A stretch of DNA of 64,000 bases from Alkalicoccobacillus porphyridii. GTDB taxonomy: Bacteria; Bacillota; Bacilli; Bacillales; Bacillaceae_D. Location: assembly GCF_007293315.1 (NCBI RefSeq), contig NZ_VLXZ01000003.1, forward strand, positions 310,001-374,000, given 5' to 3'. Position 1 is the stretch's first letter, and every line of letters starts with the position of its first letter. The notes below the pieces were generated by a model, which saw only the letters and a program-made list of their open reading frames with translations, had not been told where the DNA came from and did no database searches. Below are positions 52,464-60,541 of the stretch, piece by piece. The translations under genes were made by a program, and so were the position numbers.

Positions 52464-52985
52464 ATGAGTTCTTTTTCAATGATCAAAAAAGATCAACAAT
52501 TTCTCGTTTGCAATTCAGACGGAGTTGTACTAGCGGAGATTCATAAGCTACATGCAGCACCCTATGAAAAAGGTCATGCCTTTATTTATAAAAGTAAAGA
52601 TAATGCCTCAGCCATTCATCTAGGCATAAAAAAAGGACGGCTTCTTTTCGCTCAATATCTACTTCAAATCGAGAGTGAGAGCTATACCCTTCAGGACCAT
52701 AAGGCAAAAACATTACTATATTTCGCTGTTTCTGGGAAGATAAACGGAAAGCAGATAGATGTGGAAGAGAACTGGAATGAACATATTGATCTCAGAGTAG
52801 CGGGCGAAAAAGTAGCTATTTTGAAGCCATATGCTATTAGAAGTGGAGCGAATATCGACATTGTGCATGAAGCTAAGAATGAACTCTATTTGTCTATTCT
52901 AGCGTTGTTTTACTTTATGTATCAGATTTACAAAGAGGAGACCGCCTTTGTGGAGGATCTGATAGAAGAGGCATTGGAGTTTTGA
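52464..52985 (+). CDS. Tubby C-terminal-like domain protein (tentative)
   Basis: 173 residues, beta-rich, with the layout of the tubby/LURP-like domain: MIKKDQQFLVCNSDGVVLAE, then alternating strands ending in a hydrophobic helix ELYLSILALFYFMYQIYKEE near residues 139-158, which in this fold fills the barrel or anchors to the membrane. Binding partner unknown. The SdpI-like gene follows 37 bases later and may be co-transcribed. AAAGGCGG precedes the ATG. Confidence 0.6.
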   Translation: MSSFSMIKKDQQFLVCNSDGVVLAEIHKLHAAPYEKGHAFIYKSKDNASAIHLGIKKGRLLFAQYLLQIESESYTLQDHKAKTLLYFAVSGKINGKQIDVEENWNEHIDLRVAGEKVAILKPYAIRSGANIDIVHEAKNELYLSILALFYFMYQIYKEETAFVEDLIEEALEF

Positions 52986-53022
52986 TGCCCTGTGAATCAT
53001 TCGCCTCGGAGGAATGTTGCCT

Positions 53023-53631
53023 ATGAGTAGAAAATGGTTATGCCGTTCAATTATGCTTACAACCTTTTTGATTAGTTTTTGGTTTTACCTATACCTCCCC
53101 AACACAGTAACAATCCCTTTTATTGGCTCTGTATCAACATGGGCTTGGCTGTTTTTCCTACCTGTCACCCTATCTGTTCTTTGCCTTTTACGTCAAAGCA
53201 GGCTGTTTGTTGTGATTACAACGCTTCTAGCATTATTACAGTGGGTTCTTTTATATCTTTCAATCTTCGTAGGATTGGATGTTGATACCACCATTTTTCT
53301 ATTTGTTTCATATGTCATTGGTTTTCTCTACATATTACTCGGCTATCTTTCTTCACGTGTAAAACAGAATCCGATTTTAGGGTTACGCGTGAGCTGGACA
53401 TTACATAATGAAGAGGTATGGCGAAGGGCCAATCGCTTTAGCGGGACGGGGATGGTTTATATAGGCCTTATGACGATGGCTGCAAGTCTCATTGTCACCA
53501 TGCTTTATCGTTCCAGTGCCTATGCGGAAATGGTGTTCTTCGGCTCCATTGTTTTGCTGGTGGTTTTTATCGTTGTTTCTCTAATTTATGCGTACCGTGT
53601 TCATCGTGAGGTTACTGTGGAAGGTAAATAG
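53023..53631 (+). CDS. SdpI family membrane protein
   Basis: 202 residues with about six membrane helices. The SdpI signature is clear at about residues 115-145: NPILGLRVSWTLHNEEVWRR then ANRFSGTGMVYIGLM. In B. subtilis SdpI gives immunity to the SdpC toxin and binds the repressor SdpR; this protein has no sdp partner nearby, so only the family is certain. ATG at 53023 is ten bases after GGAGG; the ATG at 53014 overlaps that site. A fragment of a second copy is at 48052. Confidence 0.82.
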   Translation: MSRKWLCRSIMLTTFLISFWFYLYLPNTVTIPFIGSVSTWAWLFFLPVTLSVLCLLRQSRLFVVITTLLALLQWVLLYLSIFVGLDVDTTIFLFVSYVIGFLYILLGYLSSRVKQNPILGLRVSWTLHNEEVWRRANRFSGTGMVYIGLMTMAASLIVTMLYRSSAYAEMVFFGSIVLLVVFIVVSLIYAYRVHREVTVEGK

Positions 53632-53720
53632 GAGGGATTAAAGCAAGCTGTGTTCGTTTGTTTTTCCCTTCTTTGTTTTACTTTTTTAAACGGCTTTAAC
53701 AATACATTTGAAACCATCAA

Positions 53721-53951
53721 TTATCCAAGGTTATTATAAAACCACAACACGATAAGAAACATACTCACAATTCCCCAAGCGAAAGTACTGATAATCCACC
53801 AAATAATAGATGTAGCTTTTGTTGAGCTTTCCTCGTCTTCCTTATTCGCTTTTATAACATCGAGCTTTCTTTCCATTCCTTTTTTCATAGATATGAGAAC
53901 AACAAAACCGATGATTATGAAACCAATCGTTATCCAGAGTAATAAGTCCAC
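53721..53951 (-). CDS. Small membrane protein, 76 aa
   Basis: Two membrane helices (LLLWITIGFIIIGFVVLISM and IIWWIISTFAWGIVSMFLIV) around a charged Lys/Glu loop. GTG at 53951 has AAGGAG eight bases upstream. No family recognised. Confidence 0.6.
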   Translation of the reverse strand: MDLLLWITIGFIIIGFVVLISMKKGMERKLDVIKANKEDEESSTKATSIIWWIISTFAWGIVSMFLIVLWFYNNLG

Positions 53952-54125
53952 TTTTAACACTCCTTTTTTGTGAAATCCTTTCCTTCCTACCTTATTTATT
54001 CAAGTATCCTGCTGTTTGTTGAACTAAGTAAACAAAGTGTACCATATATGATATGTTTCCATGCTCTGTATTAAAATTCCTTTAATCATCAAATCCTTCT
54101 TAGTAACTTGTTTCTCTTACAGAAT

Positions 54126-54154
54126 AAAAGCACCGCCATCATGGCGATGCTTTT
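54126..54154 (-). terminator. Terminator of the TPP enzyme - chemoreceptor operon
   Basis: Minus strand AGCATCGCCAT, short loop, ATGGCGGTGCT then TTTTATT; one mismatch pair. Confidence 0.85.
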
Positions 54155-54173
54155 CATCAATATAAAGATTACA

Positions 54174-55457
54174 TTAAGCCACCACGGACTGCTCGTCCTC
54201 GGAAACTACTTGTACTCCTTTTTTCATTACATCTTCACCCTCAACCTGTTGATTCGTCACATTCGCCAACGTCTCAGCCGAAGCGTAAATTTCCTCCATG
54301 GAGGCATTTAGTTCTTCAATGACGGCTGCGGCATTTTGCACGCTTCCGTTAGATTCAACGGCTGAGGTAGAGACTTCTTTCATCGTGTTGGACACGTCTT
54401 CCATGCTACCTGTTAACTCGCCAATGGATTCTGAGAGATCCTGGATGAATTCATCCACTTCCTGCGCGTTTTCATTAATGGTTTTGAAGACGGAGCCGAT
54501 TTCGCGATTTAAGTCTATGCCTACCTCAACTGAATTCGCACCCTGCTGAATGGCAGAAATGGCATCATTACTTCCTTCTTGCACTTCAACAATAAGCTTT
54601 TGAATGTTGGCTGTGGCCGCATTTGTTTGTTCCGCAAGCATACGGACCTCGTTGGCAACAATCGAGAAGCCTCGACCATGCTCTCCTGCCCGCGCCGCTT
54701 CAATCGCTGCATTTAAGGCAAGTAGGTTCGTTTGTTTGGAAATGCCTGTGATCTGTAATAGGATTTGTTCGATCTCGGCTGTCTTTTGGCCCAGTGCTTC
54801 AATACGTTCTTTTGAAGACTGAACATCCTGTCCGATTAAATCCATTTGGTTCATTGATTTTTGAACGGCTGTATTTCCTTGTTTGGCGTTTGTGTACGTT
54901 GCGCTTGAAGACTCTGCTACAAACTGTGTGCTTTCGCTTATTTCTTTTAAGTTAAAGAATACAAAGGACAGGGATTCCTCAATGGATTTAATCGCATCCA
55001 CTTGATCGTTATTATTAGACGCTAAGTCCTGCATCGTTTTTGCAATTTCTTCTACACCAGCGCTTGTCTCACTTGCCGATACCTGTAGATGATTCGCTGC
55101 TTCCGCTGTCTCAGCTTGTTGATTATGATTGCCACCCGACACTTCCACTGGCTGCGGCTTTGAATGAATAGCATGTAAAAACTGAGCAAACGAATTCTTT
55201 TGAATTGATTCTTGATCAAAAAGGTATAATTCTTCCGCTTCTACGCCTTCTTCTGCCTCGCGTAATGTACGAATAAGTTTCATGTGAAACAAAAACGCAA
55301 CGGCTCCAACGACGACCCAAGTGAGGGCCAGTCCTGCCCATAGAAATAAGTTCCCATCGAGCCCGCCTCCGAGCAACACTGTAGCAAGCGAGATAACCAT
55401 TACACTAATGACTGCTATAAGCATAACGTTCTGTAGTTTTTTATGAAGTTTGTTCAA
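54174..55457 (-). CDS. Methyl-accepting chemotaxis protein without an extracellular sensor domain
   Basis: 427 residues. Two adjacent membrane helices near residues 10-30 and 37-57 are joined by only about ten residues (GGGLDGNLF), so there is no outside ligand domain. The cytoplasmic signalling domain is complete, with the conserved tip [20 protein letters not shown] then [20 protein letters not shown] and [10 protein letters not shown]. Fourth gene of the operon TPP enzyme - CMD - small protein - MCP. TTG at 55457 fits AGAGAGG (ten bases); an ATG three codons earlier touches that site. Confidence 0.88.
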   Translation of the reverse strand: MNKLHKKLQNVMLIAVISVMVISLATVLLGGGLDGNLFLWAGLALTWVVVGAVAFLFHMKLIRTLREAEEGVEAEELYLFDQESIQKNSFAQFLHAIHSKPQPVEVSGGNHNQQAETAEAANHLQVSASETSAGVEEIAKTMQDLASNNNDQVDAIKSIEESLSFVFFNLKEISESTQFVAESSSATYTNAKQGNTAVQKSMNQMDLIGQDVQSSKERIEALGQKTAEIEQILLQITGISKQTNLLALNAAIEAARAGEHGRGFSIVANEVRMLAEQTNAATANIQKLIVEVQEGSNDAISAIQQGANSVEVGIDLNREIGSVFKTINENAQEVDEFIQDLSESIGELTGSMEDVSNTMKEVSTSAVESNGSVQNAAAVIEELNASMEEIYASAETLANVTNQQVEGEDVMKKGVQVVSEDEQSVVA

Positions 55458-55472
55458 ATGGACCATTCCTCT

Positions 55473-55853
55473 CTAGCTAAGCTCTAAACTTGGTACCCCT
55501 ACAAACTCAAGCGCCTGCTGAACATCTGTGAACGCTCGAACACTTTCATACGTTCCTGCTGTTTTCGAAAGTCGGTTTAACTGCATCTTTAATGACGTAT
55601 TTGGAGCAATGGTTGCGTTCTTTTCAACATTTGTAGATACCCAACCCATTAGTTCTCCCCAGACAGCACCCACTTCTGGAGCAGCCACAGCTGTAATGTT
55701 GCGGTTATCATTCAGAAACTTGGAAATCGCTGGCTTGGATAATTGGCTACGAACAAAGTTAGCCTGTTCCTGCGCCTCTTCTACCGTACTAGCCATTTCT
55801 AGATAGTTAAAATAAAACACGTCACCTTCAACTTTGTAATCATACTTTTTCAT
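55473..55853 (-). CDS. Hypothetical protein, STAS/SpoIIAA-like (tentative), 126 aa
   Basis: Small alpha/beta protein. MKKYDYKVEGDVFYFNYLEM opens with strands, followed by helix TVEEAQEQANFVRSQL, a strand NITAVAAPEVGAVWGELMGW and an end TYESVRAFTDVQQALEFVGV that resembles the C-terminal helix of SpoIIAA/STAS-like proteins. I do not recognise the family with certainty. It ends 15 bases before the chemoreceptor start and may link it to the enzymes. A purine-rich GGGGG-type ribosome site precedes the ATG. Confidence 0.65.
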   Translation of the reverse strand: MKKYDYKVEGDVFYFNYLEMASTVEEAQEQANFVRSQLSKPAISKFLNDNRNITAVAAPEVGAVWGELMGWVSTNVEKNATIAPNTSLKMQLNRLSKTAGTYESVRAFTDVQQALEFVGVPSLELS

Positions 55854-55866
55854 TGTATATATCCCC

Positions 55867-56235
55867 CTATTCTTTTTCTAAAAAATCTTTAAATACATGT
55901 AGTGCATGAATCGCCTTTGGAAACCCAGCATACGCACTGCAGTGATTAATTAACTCTAAAATTTCTTCCTTCGATACGCCCACACGAAGCGCTGCATTAA
56001 AATGGTAGGTTAATCCTCTACCTTGATCCCCCTGGGTGATTAACGATGATAGGGTGATCAGAGCGCGTTGCTTTGAATCAAGCGCTTCTCCTAGATACAC
56101 ATCCCCATAACCAAACTCAAGGGCTAGCTTTGCCAGCCTCGGAGAAAACTCCTCAACGGCTTTCATCGCTTGAATGCCTCGTTCACCAGCTAATTCATCG
56201 ATCTTCTTCCAGCCAGCTGCTGCTTTTTCACTCAT
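55867..56235 (-). CDS. Carboxymuconolactone decarboxylase-like (AhpD fold) protein
   Basis: 122 residues with the CMD/AhpD helical fold: LAKLALEFGYGDVYLGEALD, SKQRALITLSSLITQGDQGR, GLTYHFNAALRVGVSKEEIL and ELINHCSAYAGFPKAIHALH. Only one Cys is in the active helix, so it lacks the AhpD-type CxxC redox pair and is closer to gamma-carboxymuconolactone decarboxylases. 11 bases after the TPP enzyme gene, so the two probably act on the same compound. Confidence 0.88.
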   Translation of the reverse strand: MSEKAAAGWKKIDELAGERGIQAMKAVEEFSPRLAKLALEFGYGDVYLGEALDSKQRALITLSSLITQGDQGRGLTYHFNAALRVGVSKEEILELINHCSAYAGFPKAIHALHVFKDFLEKE

Positions 56236-56246
56236 AAGATCCTCCC

Positions 56247-57881
56247 TTATCCACGACCAAGCGTAGGTGGCACTTCCTCTTTATTCACTAACACTTCAAT
56301 CACTACAGGACCCGCTACCTCTTTCGCTGCTTCGTATGCTTCTGTAATCTCAGCTTCTGTTGCACATTGGAACCCTGTGGCCCCTAGCGATTCAGCAAAC
56401 TGGGCAGCATTAATGCCTTTTATATAACGAGTTCCAGTGACGACACCGAGATTATACTTCATGCCTTTATCCACCATATCGAGCATCTCATTATTAAAAA
56501 CAACAAAAAGTAAGTCAGCATCAGCATCAACCGCCGTCGCAATCTCTGTTCCATGCATGAAGAGACAGCCATCCCCTGTGAAACAAACAATGTTCTGATC
56601 TGGCTGTGCCACCTTCGCCCCAATTGCCAGCCCTATGCCATTCCCCATTGCGCCAAACACATCATCAAAGCGGAACGTCCCAGCTACATGGGTGGTGAAG
56701 TGTTTAATCGTATAAAAGGAGTGACTGCCATCATCGCCATACACAATGGCATCGTGGGGCAGGAGGTCACGTAACACCTGAACCGTACGCGCAGCGGATA
56801 ATCGACCCGTTTCGGGTTCGGCTGTTTCACCCGTTTCCTTTTGAACATAGGAACTCAGATCAATGGACGGAAGTGCGGAATGATTCGCTTGCTTTAAAAG
56901 CTGCTTCAAGTTTGTATCGGCATCACCCTGAACCAAAATGGTTTCACTTTCTAGTGACTTTCCAACAAATTCAGCGTGCCAATCAAACTGAATCACCTTT
57001 CTCGGTTCGCCTCCCGCCAGTAACCCAACGGTCGACATATCACTAAGCTTCGAACCAATCACAACAAACAGGTCGCTCTCTCGATCCTTCACATAAGCCG
57101 CAGCCGCTTCCGTTCCACCCAGTCCAAGTGCGCCTAAAGACAGGGGATGCGTTTCCACAAAGGCACCTTTTCCGCCTGGTGTGGTCACGACAGGAATCTG
57201 CCAGCGCTCCGCCAGCTCTTGAATAGAGGCATACGCCCCGGATAGATGAGCCCCTTTCCCAAGAAGCAAGAGGGGTCTTTCCGCGGCCTCTAATGCTTGA
57301 ATCGCACGCTCGATGTTACCCGATATCACATCGTCCCTAGCAGGCACAGCAAACTCAAACGAATCGATCTCGCTCACCAAGATATCAAGGGGTACAGAAA
57401 GATGTACCGGACCCTTTGAACCCGTAAGCGCTTGCTCCTCTGCGTGCTGCAGAAGCTGTCTCAGCATCTCCTTGCTCTCAACCTTCGCACTAAACTTCGT
57501 GACCGGTTTAAATAGCTCGACCAAATCCGTCCCAAACATACTAGAATCCTGCCCTAGCGCCTTGCCAGATAAAGCAAGTGGCGGATGGCCCGTAATAAAT
57601 AGCACAGGTGCATGAAACGCAGCTGCCTGAGCCGCAGCCGTCAGCATGTTTGTGCCCCCAGGACCCGATGTACCAATGGCTACCCCTAGCGACTGATTCT
57701 GCAAGGCATAGCCAGTAGCCATATAACCAGCCCCGCCCTCATGCCGAGCCAGCACAAACTCCACGCCTTCCGCTTCCATTGCTAGTATAAGCGGGACAAT
57801 CGGCTTACCAGGAATGCCAAAAACCTTGGTGCAACCTTTTTCTTTCATAAATTTAACAATCATTGATGATACCTTTGGCAT
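56247..57881 (-). CDS. Thiamine-diphosphate enzyme, acetolactate synthase/benzoylformate decarboxylase-like
   Basis: 544 residues with all three TPP domains. N-terminal VFGIPGKPIVPLILAMEAEG and the catalytic Glu in LARHEGGAGYMATGYA (about residue 48); GTSGPGGTNMLTAAAQAAAF; middle TPP_M domain; C-terminal GDGCLFMHGTEIATA to FVVFNN, the Mg-TPP motif. Probably acts on a 2-keto acid; the substrate is not visible and no small regulatory subunit gene is near, so a biosynthetic acetolactate synthase role is unlikely. First gene of the operon with CMD, small protein and chemoreceptor. A cre-like site lies 49 bases upstream. Confidence 0.88.
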   Translation of the reverse strand: MPKVSSMIVKFMKEKGCTKVFGIPGKPIVPLILAMEAEGVEFVLARHEGGAGYMATGYALQNQSLGVAIGTSGPGGTNMLTAAAQAAAFHAPVLFITGHPPLALSGKALGQDSSMFGTDLVELFKPVTKFSAKVESKEMLRQLLQHAEEQALTGSKGPVHLSVPLDILVSEIDSFEFAVPARDDVISGNIERAIQALEAAERPLLLLGKGAHLSGAYASIQELAERWQIPVVTTPGGKGAFVETHPLSLGALGLGGTEAAAAYVKDRESDLFVVIGSKLSDMSTVGLLAGGEPRKVIQFDWHAEFVGKSLESETILVQGDADTNLKQLLKQANHSALPSIDLSSYVQKETGETAEPETGRLSAARTVQVLRDLLPHDAIVYGDDGSHSFYTIKHFTTHVAGTFRFDDVFGAMGNGIGLAIGAKVAQPDQNIVCFTGDGCLFMHGTEIATAVDADADLLFVVFNNEMLDMVDKGMKYNLGVVTGTRYIKGINAAQFAESLGATGFQCATEAEITEAYEAAKEVAGPVVIEVLVNKEEVPPTLGRG

Positions 57882-57929
57882 GGATGCCCCCCATTATTCA
57901 AGTATATGGCCATATGTATTACACGTTTC

Positions 57930-57943
57930 ATAGAGCGCTTTCA
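57930..57943 (-). promoter_or_regulatory. cre-like site upstream of the TPP enzyme operon
   Basis: Minus strand TGAAAGCGCTCTAT, one base different from the 14-mer at 23470 and 34595. A 12-bp palindrome ATATGGCCATAT lies nearer the gene at 57904-57915 and could be another binding site. Confidence 0.55.
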
Positions 57944-58142
57944 TAGCCAGTAGTACTTTTTTTAATGAATCATCTTATGTATCGGCAGGTGTCGGTGGGG
58001 TTTCTAGTATTTGTAGGAAAATAGGAGGGGGAAAGTTTTCCTAATTAGAGAAGAGTTGAGGGGAAGAGGTGAATCATAATCATAAGCCCCATAACACCAA
58101 CTGTGACAAAGAGTTATTGATTAGGGGGTTAATAAATGATAA

Positions 58143-58188
58143 AAACCCGAAAATAGACCTTTTTAAAGTGTCCATCTCTTCGGGTTGC
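58143..58188 (-). terminator. Terminator beyond relic gene
   Basis: Minus strand AACCCGAA ... TTCGGGTTTTTAT with a long loop; placed just after the stop of the relic at 58192. Confidence 0.6.
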
Positions 58189-58191
58189 AGT

Positions 58192-58431
58192 TTAGTACTC
58201 TTCAGTTTTTATTAGATTCTCATTTATTTCTCTAACCCAGCTAGCATTCCGCTTATCCATACCATTGTCATAGAGCCACATAATCGTCTCCTTATATTTT
58301 TTCTAGTTCACAAAATATCCTTCTTGAAATATATCAAATAGACCAATTTTATTAATTTCCTCTGTCGTGTAGTCATTGAATTGAAATACATTATCATCAT
58401 ACTCTATATTAAAAGAAAGATAGGGAAAAAA
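58192..58431 (-). pseudogene. Relic gene with an in-frame TAG
   Basis: One minus-strand frame gives protein-like sequence FPYLSFNIEYDDNVFQFNDY, then TTEEINKIGLFDIFQEGYFV, a TAG at 58305-58303, and then KKYKETIMWLYDNGMDKRNA and SWVREINENLIKTEEY to a normal stop. No start codon fits at the upstream end, so the gene is also cut short. It has its own terminator. Family not recognised. Confidence 0.55.
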
Positions 58432-58511
58432 TATCACTATGAGAGGACAGAGGTTAACAATGGGCCATTTTATTGAAAAAGTACATAATGTTGAAGTAGA
58501 GGTGAGCTCAT

Positions 58512-59189
58512 TTGAAGCGGGTGCTACTCATAAAAAATAAACGGTCTTTAGCCAAAAAGATTGTTAGTGGTCTGAATCAAGAAACTGGCTTTACTTTGAC
58601 ACTTCATAATGAGAATCAAGGGCTGGAGATCGCGTTTGAGCAGGACTGGGACTTTATCATTTTGGATTGGGATTCCTTAAGCATTCCTGGACCAGAAATC
58701 TGTAGACAAATCCGAGCTGTTAAAACGACCCCAATCATCATTGTGGCGGACCGTGTGTCCAGCAAGGCTTGCATAGCAGGCTTACGGGCTGGAGCAGATG
58801 ATTATATAAGAAAACCTTTTGCGAAAGAGGAGTTAGTGGAAAGGATCAAAGTCATATTAAGAAGAGTAGATGGCTTCCATTCAAATGCGACACATGAATT
58901 ACCATTTAAGGACCTCTCTGTTGATACAACACGTAACATTGTGACAAAAGATGGAGAAACCCTTTCCCTTACAAAACGGGAATATGACCTACTCTTATTT
59001 CTAGTCAGAAATAAAAATACCATACTAAGTCGAGAGATCCTTTTAAATAAGGTTTGGGGATATAATGTTGCTGTCAATTCGAATATCGTAGATTTATATA
59101 TTGGCTATTTAAGAAAAAAACTAACGTGTACAAAGGACAACAGGTATATTCAAACCATACATGGCAGGGGCTATTCGATGGTTGAATAG
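58512..59189 (+). CDS. OmpR-type response regulator with a degenerate receiver
   Basis: 225 residues. Receiver 1-118 and OmpR/PhoB winged helix ~125-224 (LSLTKREYDLLLFLVRNKNT, LNKVWGYNVAVNSNIVDLYI, IQTIHGRGYSMVE). The phospho-Asp (D52 in LDWDSLSIPG) and Lys (K101 in IRKPF) are present, but the acidic pair that binds Mg is replaced by Asn-Lys (LLIKNKRS, residues 9-10) and the usual Thr/Ser is Ala (VAD, 78-80). No histidine kinase is adjacent. TTG start with GAGGTGA six bases upstream. It may act without phosphorylation; target unknown, perhaps the iron importer downstream. Confidence 0.85.
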   Translation: MKRVLLIKNKRSLAKKIVSGLNQETGFTLTLHNENQGLEIAFEQDWDFIILDWDSLSIPGPEICRQIRAVKTTPIIIVADRVSSKACIAGLRAGADDYIRKPFAKEELVERIKVILRRVDGFHSNATHELPFKDLSVDTTRNIVTKDGETLSLTKREYDLLLFLVRNKNTILSREILLNKVWGYNVAVNSNIVDLYIGYLRKKLTCTKDNRYIQTIHGRGYSMVE

Positions 59190-59205
59190 GACAGATAAAA
59201 TATAC

Positions 59206-59248
59206 ACACGAGTAAGCCGTTCGCGCGGAACCTTACTCGTGTTTTTTG
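59206..59248 (+). terminator. Terminator of the response regulator gene
   Basis: Perfect 11-bp stem ACACGAGTAAG / CTTACTCGTGT, then TTTTT. Confidence 0.92.
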
Positions 59249-59369
59249 TATTGGTCTGTCCCTTCTTAATTCAAAATCGTAATCCAGAGGAATAAAAACA
59301 CATGAAAAAAATGATTTTTCACAGGATTTTCACAGAATTAAAATCTATACTTCTAGTTAGAAACTTGTT

Positions 59370-59388
59370 GAAAATGATTATCAATATC
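59370..59388 (+). promoter_or_regulatory. Fur box of the siderophore uptake operon
   Basis: GAAAATGATTATCAATATC matches the 19-bp Fur consensus at 17 positions (GATAATGATTATCATTATC taken as reference). Iron-replete repression of the importer genes downstream is expected. Confidence 0.8.
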
Positions 59389-59501
59389 AATAATAGGAGG
59401 GGACAGATAATACGCGGGCAATACATAAAAGAAAAGCTACAGTCTTGTTACGACCTAGCGATGAGCTAGTCTACAAATATGATGAGGAAGAGGTATAGAC
59501 G

Positions 59502-60518
59502 ATGAAAAAATTAAGCTATTTTAAATTCCCTGTGATTGCGGCAGTTTTTACTTCAATGCTGGTAGCTTGCTCAGATTCAACGAACGAAACAACAACGGAA
59601 GAGCAAGTAAGTGGTGACGATACGACTGAGACATCTGAAACCGTTGAAATTACAGATGCACATGGTACTGTCGAGGTTCCTGTAAATCCTGAGACTGTTG
59701 TTGCTTTAGATAACCGTACGTTTGAAACATTATCTGATTTTGATGTTGAGTTAGCCGCGGCTCCAAAGGATGTTATGCATGCCGATACTCCTTATGCAAG
59801 TGATGATTCAGTTGAGAATATTGGAAATCACCGTGAACCGAATCTAGAAATCATCGCAGCAGCTGACCCTGATCTTGTCATTGTTGGTCAACGCTTTGCT
59901 AGCTTCTATGAAGACATTAAAGAATTAGTACCAAACTCAACGGTCATCGATCTAAACATTGATGTATCTGAAGAGGCGGACGCACCTGGAGAGAACTTCA
60001 TGAACGGACTAACGGATTATACGCTAGTGTTAGGACAGATTTTTGATAAAACAGCAGAAGCTGAAGCATTGGAGGCTGACTTTAATCAAGCGATGGAAGA
60101 CGTGAAAGCTGCGTATAACGGAACAGATACAGTCATGAGTGTCATTGTTTCCGGTGGCGATATCAACTATGCAGCGCCTCATAATGGACGTGTGTGGGGA
60201 CCACTCTATGACATCTTTGAATTTGAACCCGCACTAGAAGTTGAGAACACAACCTCCGATCACCAGGGTGATGATGTTTCAGTTGAGTCGATTGCACAGA
60301 GCAACCCTGACTGGCTTCTTGTCCTAGATCGTGATGCCGCTGTATCTGCTGAAGATTCGTCTCCAGCAACAGACGTGATTGAAGGTTCACCTGCGCTTCA
60401 AAATACAACAGCTATATCTGAAGGTCACGTTTTCTATGCACCAGATGACACCTACACAACAGAGTCGATTCAAACCTATATCGAAATGTTTGAAGACCTT
60501 GCGAATGCTTTAAATTAA
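59502..60518 (+). CDS. Siderophore ABC transporter substrate-binding lipoprotein (FatB/YclQ/CeuE type)
   Basis: 338 residues. Signal peptide ending VAC (lipobox LVAC), acidic Thr/Glu-rich linker, then a class III periplasmic-binding fold: ITDAHGTVEVPVNPETVVAL, DDSVENIGNHREPNLEIIAA, DPDLVIVGQRFASFYEDIKE, and a late SNPDWLLVLDRDAAVSAEDS. Same family as petrobactin-type catecholate binders; the ligand is not certain. First gene of the Fur-boxed operon SBP - permease - permease - ATPase. ATG behind AGAGG. Confidence 0.9.
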   Translation: MKKLSYFKFPVIAAVFTSMLVACSDSTNETTTEEQVSGDDTTETSETVEITDAHGTVEVPVNPETVVALDNRTFETLSDFDVELAAAPKDVMHADTPYASDDSVENIGNHREPNLEIIAAADPDLVIVGQRFASFYEDIKELVPNSTVIDLNIDVSEEADAPGENFMNGLTDYTLVLGQIFDKTAEAEALEADFNQAMEDVKAAYNGTDTVMSVIVSGGDINYAAPHNGRVWGPLYDIFEFEPALEVENTTSDHQGDDVSVESIAQSNPDWLLVLDRDAAVSAEDSSPATDVIEGSPALQNTTAISEGHVFYAPDDTYTTESIQTYIEMFEDLANALN

Positions 60519-60541
60519 GTAGTGTAAAGGAGCCTAACGTA

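Noticed and set aside
58459-58539. 26-codon frame MGHFIEKVHNVEVEVSSFEA and six more residues
   Set aside because: It has a moderate ribosome site and resembles the start of alpha/beta hydrolases, but it overlaps the start of the response regulator and is too short to support.
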